A stretch of 5,415 nt of DNA from an uncultured Ruminococcus sp. (lineage in GTDB: Bacteria > Bacillota > Clostridia > Oscillospirales > Ruminococcaceae): assembly GCA_947173865.1 (NCBI GenBank), contig CAMWGS010000150.1, forward strand, positions 1-5,415, read 5' to 3'. Positions 5,412 to 5,415 of this stretch are shown piece by piece. Within the stretch, counting starts at the first letter, position 1; every line of letters begins with the position of its first letter. Below the pieces are notes generated by a model. It saw only the letters and a program-made list of their open reading frames with translations, had not been told where the DNA came from and made no database searches. A program made the translations under genes and the position numbers.

Positions 5412-5415
5412 CTCC
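5412..5415 (-). promoter_or_regulatory. Ribosome binding site of lipoprotein paralog B (cut by the window edge)
   Basis: GGAG on the - strand ends 7 nt before the ATG at 5404, the same spacing and nearly the same flanking bases as in paralog A. Any promoter lies outside the window. Confidence 0.7.

Noticed and set aside
1..5415. A wholly new defence or mobile system
   Set aside because: No nuclease, toxin-antitoxin pair, recombinase, reverse transcriptase, repeat array or phage gene is visible. The genes are housekeeping plus a local lipoprotein family.

Overview
The window is A+T-rich DNA from a low-GC Gram-positive bacterium. The most likely source is a gut Clostridia member of the Ruminococcus/Oscillospiraceae type. 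This rests on strong GGAG-type ribosome binding sites, a consensus sigma-A promoter, a Firmicutes-style LuxS, and Cys-anchored lipoproteins with long Ser/Thr/Glu linkers. The taxon is an inference, since no marker gene is present.

Left half (about 1-3055, + strand). A short upstream region carries a cluster of small inverted repeats (83-119) and a perfect TTGACA-17-TATAAT promoter (147-175). Behind it lie four genes that look like one transcription unit: a histidine phosphatase (211-849), a multi-pass membrane protein of unknown function (912-1808), an RluA-family rRNA/tRNA pseudouridine synthase (about 1678-2529) and luxS (2536-3009). A 12-bp hairpin with T-tracts on both sides (3014-3055) ends the unit. 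It also serves the convergent genes. The pseudouridine synthase has no ATG, GTG or TTG at its proper N-terminus. A ribosome binding site instead sits in front of ATT/CTG codons, inside the 3' end of the membrane-protein frame, which runs 131 nt further than expected.

Right half (about 3064-5415, - strand). Paralogous lipoprotein genes are read leftward. In order of transcription they are an intact gene (5404-4703), a gene overlapping it by 1 nt (TAATG) and now broken (4703-3781), and a second intact gene (3735-3064) that ends at the shared terminator. All three begin with a 21-residue lipoprotein signal ending in Cys-Gly, followed by an acidic Ser/Thr/Glu linker and a roughly 105-residue domain. 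That domain opens with F-[LV]-G-K-W and closes with Y-L-x-K-V-D-E-F or a close variant. The middle gene once encoded two such domains in tandem. A TAA stop now cuts the first domain before its last strand, and a 1-nt frameshift breaks the second. The DNA therefore holds four copies of the domain, two intact and two damaged.

The two halves converge and have no visible functional link beyond sharing a terminator. I found no RNA genes, CRISPR arrays, insertion sequences or phage genes. The clearest unusual points are the non-standard start of the pseudouridine synthase and the decaying two-domain lipoprotein. I do not see evidence for an entirely new multi-gene system.
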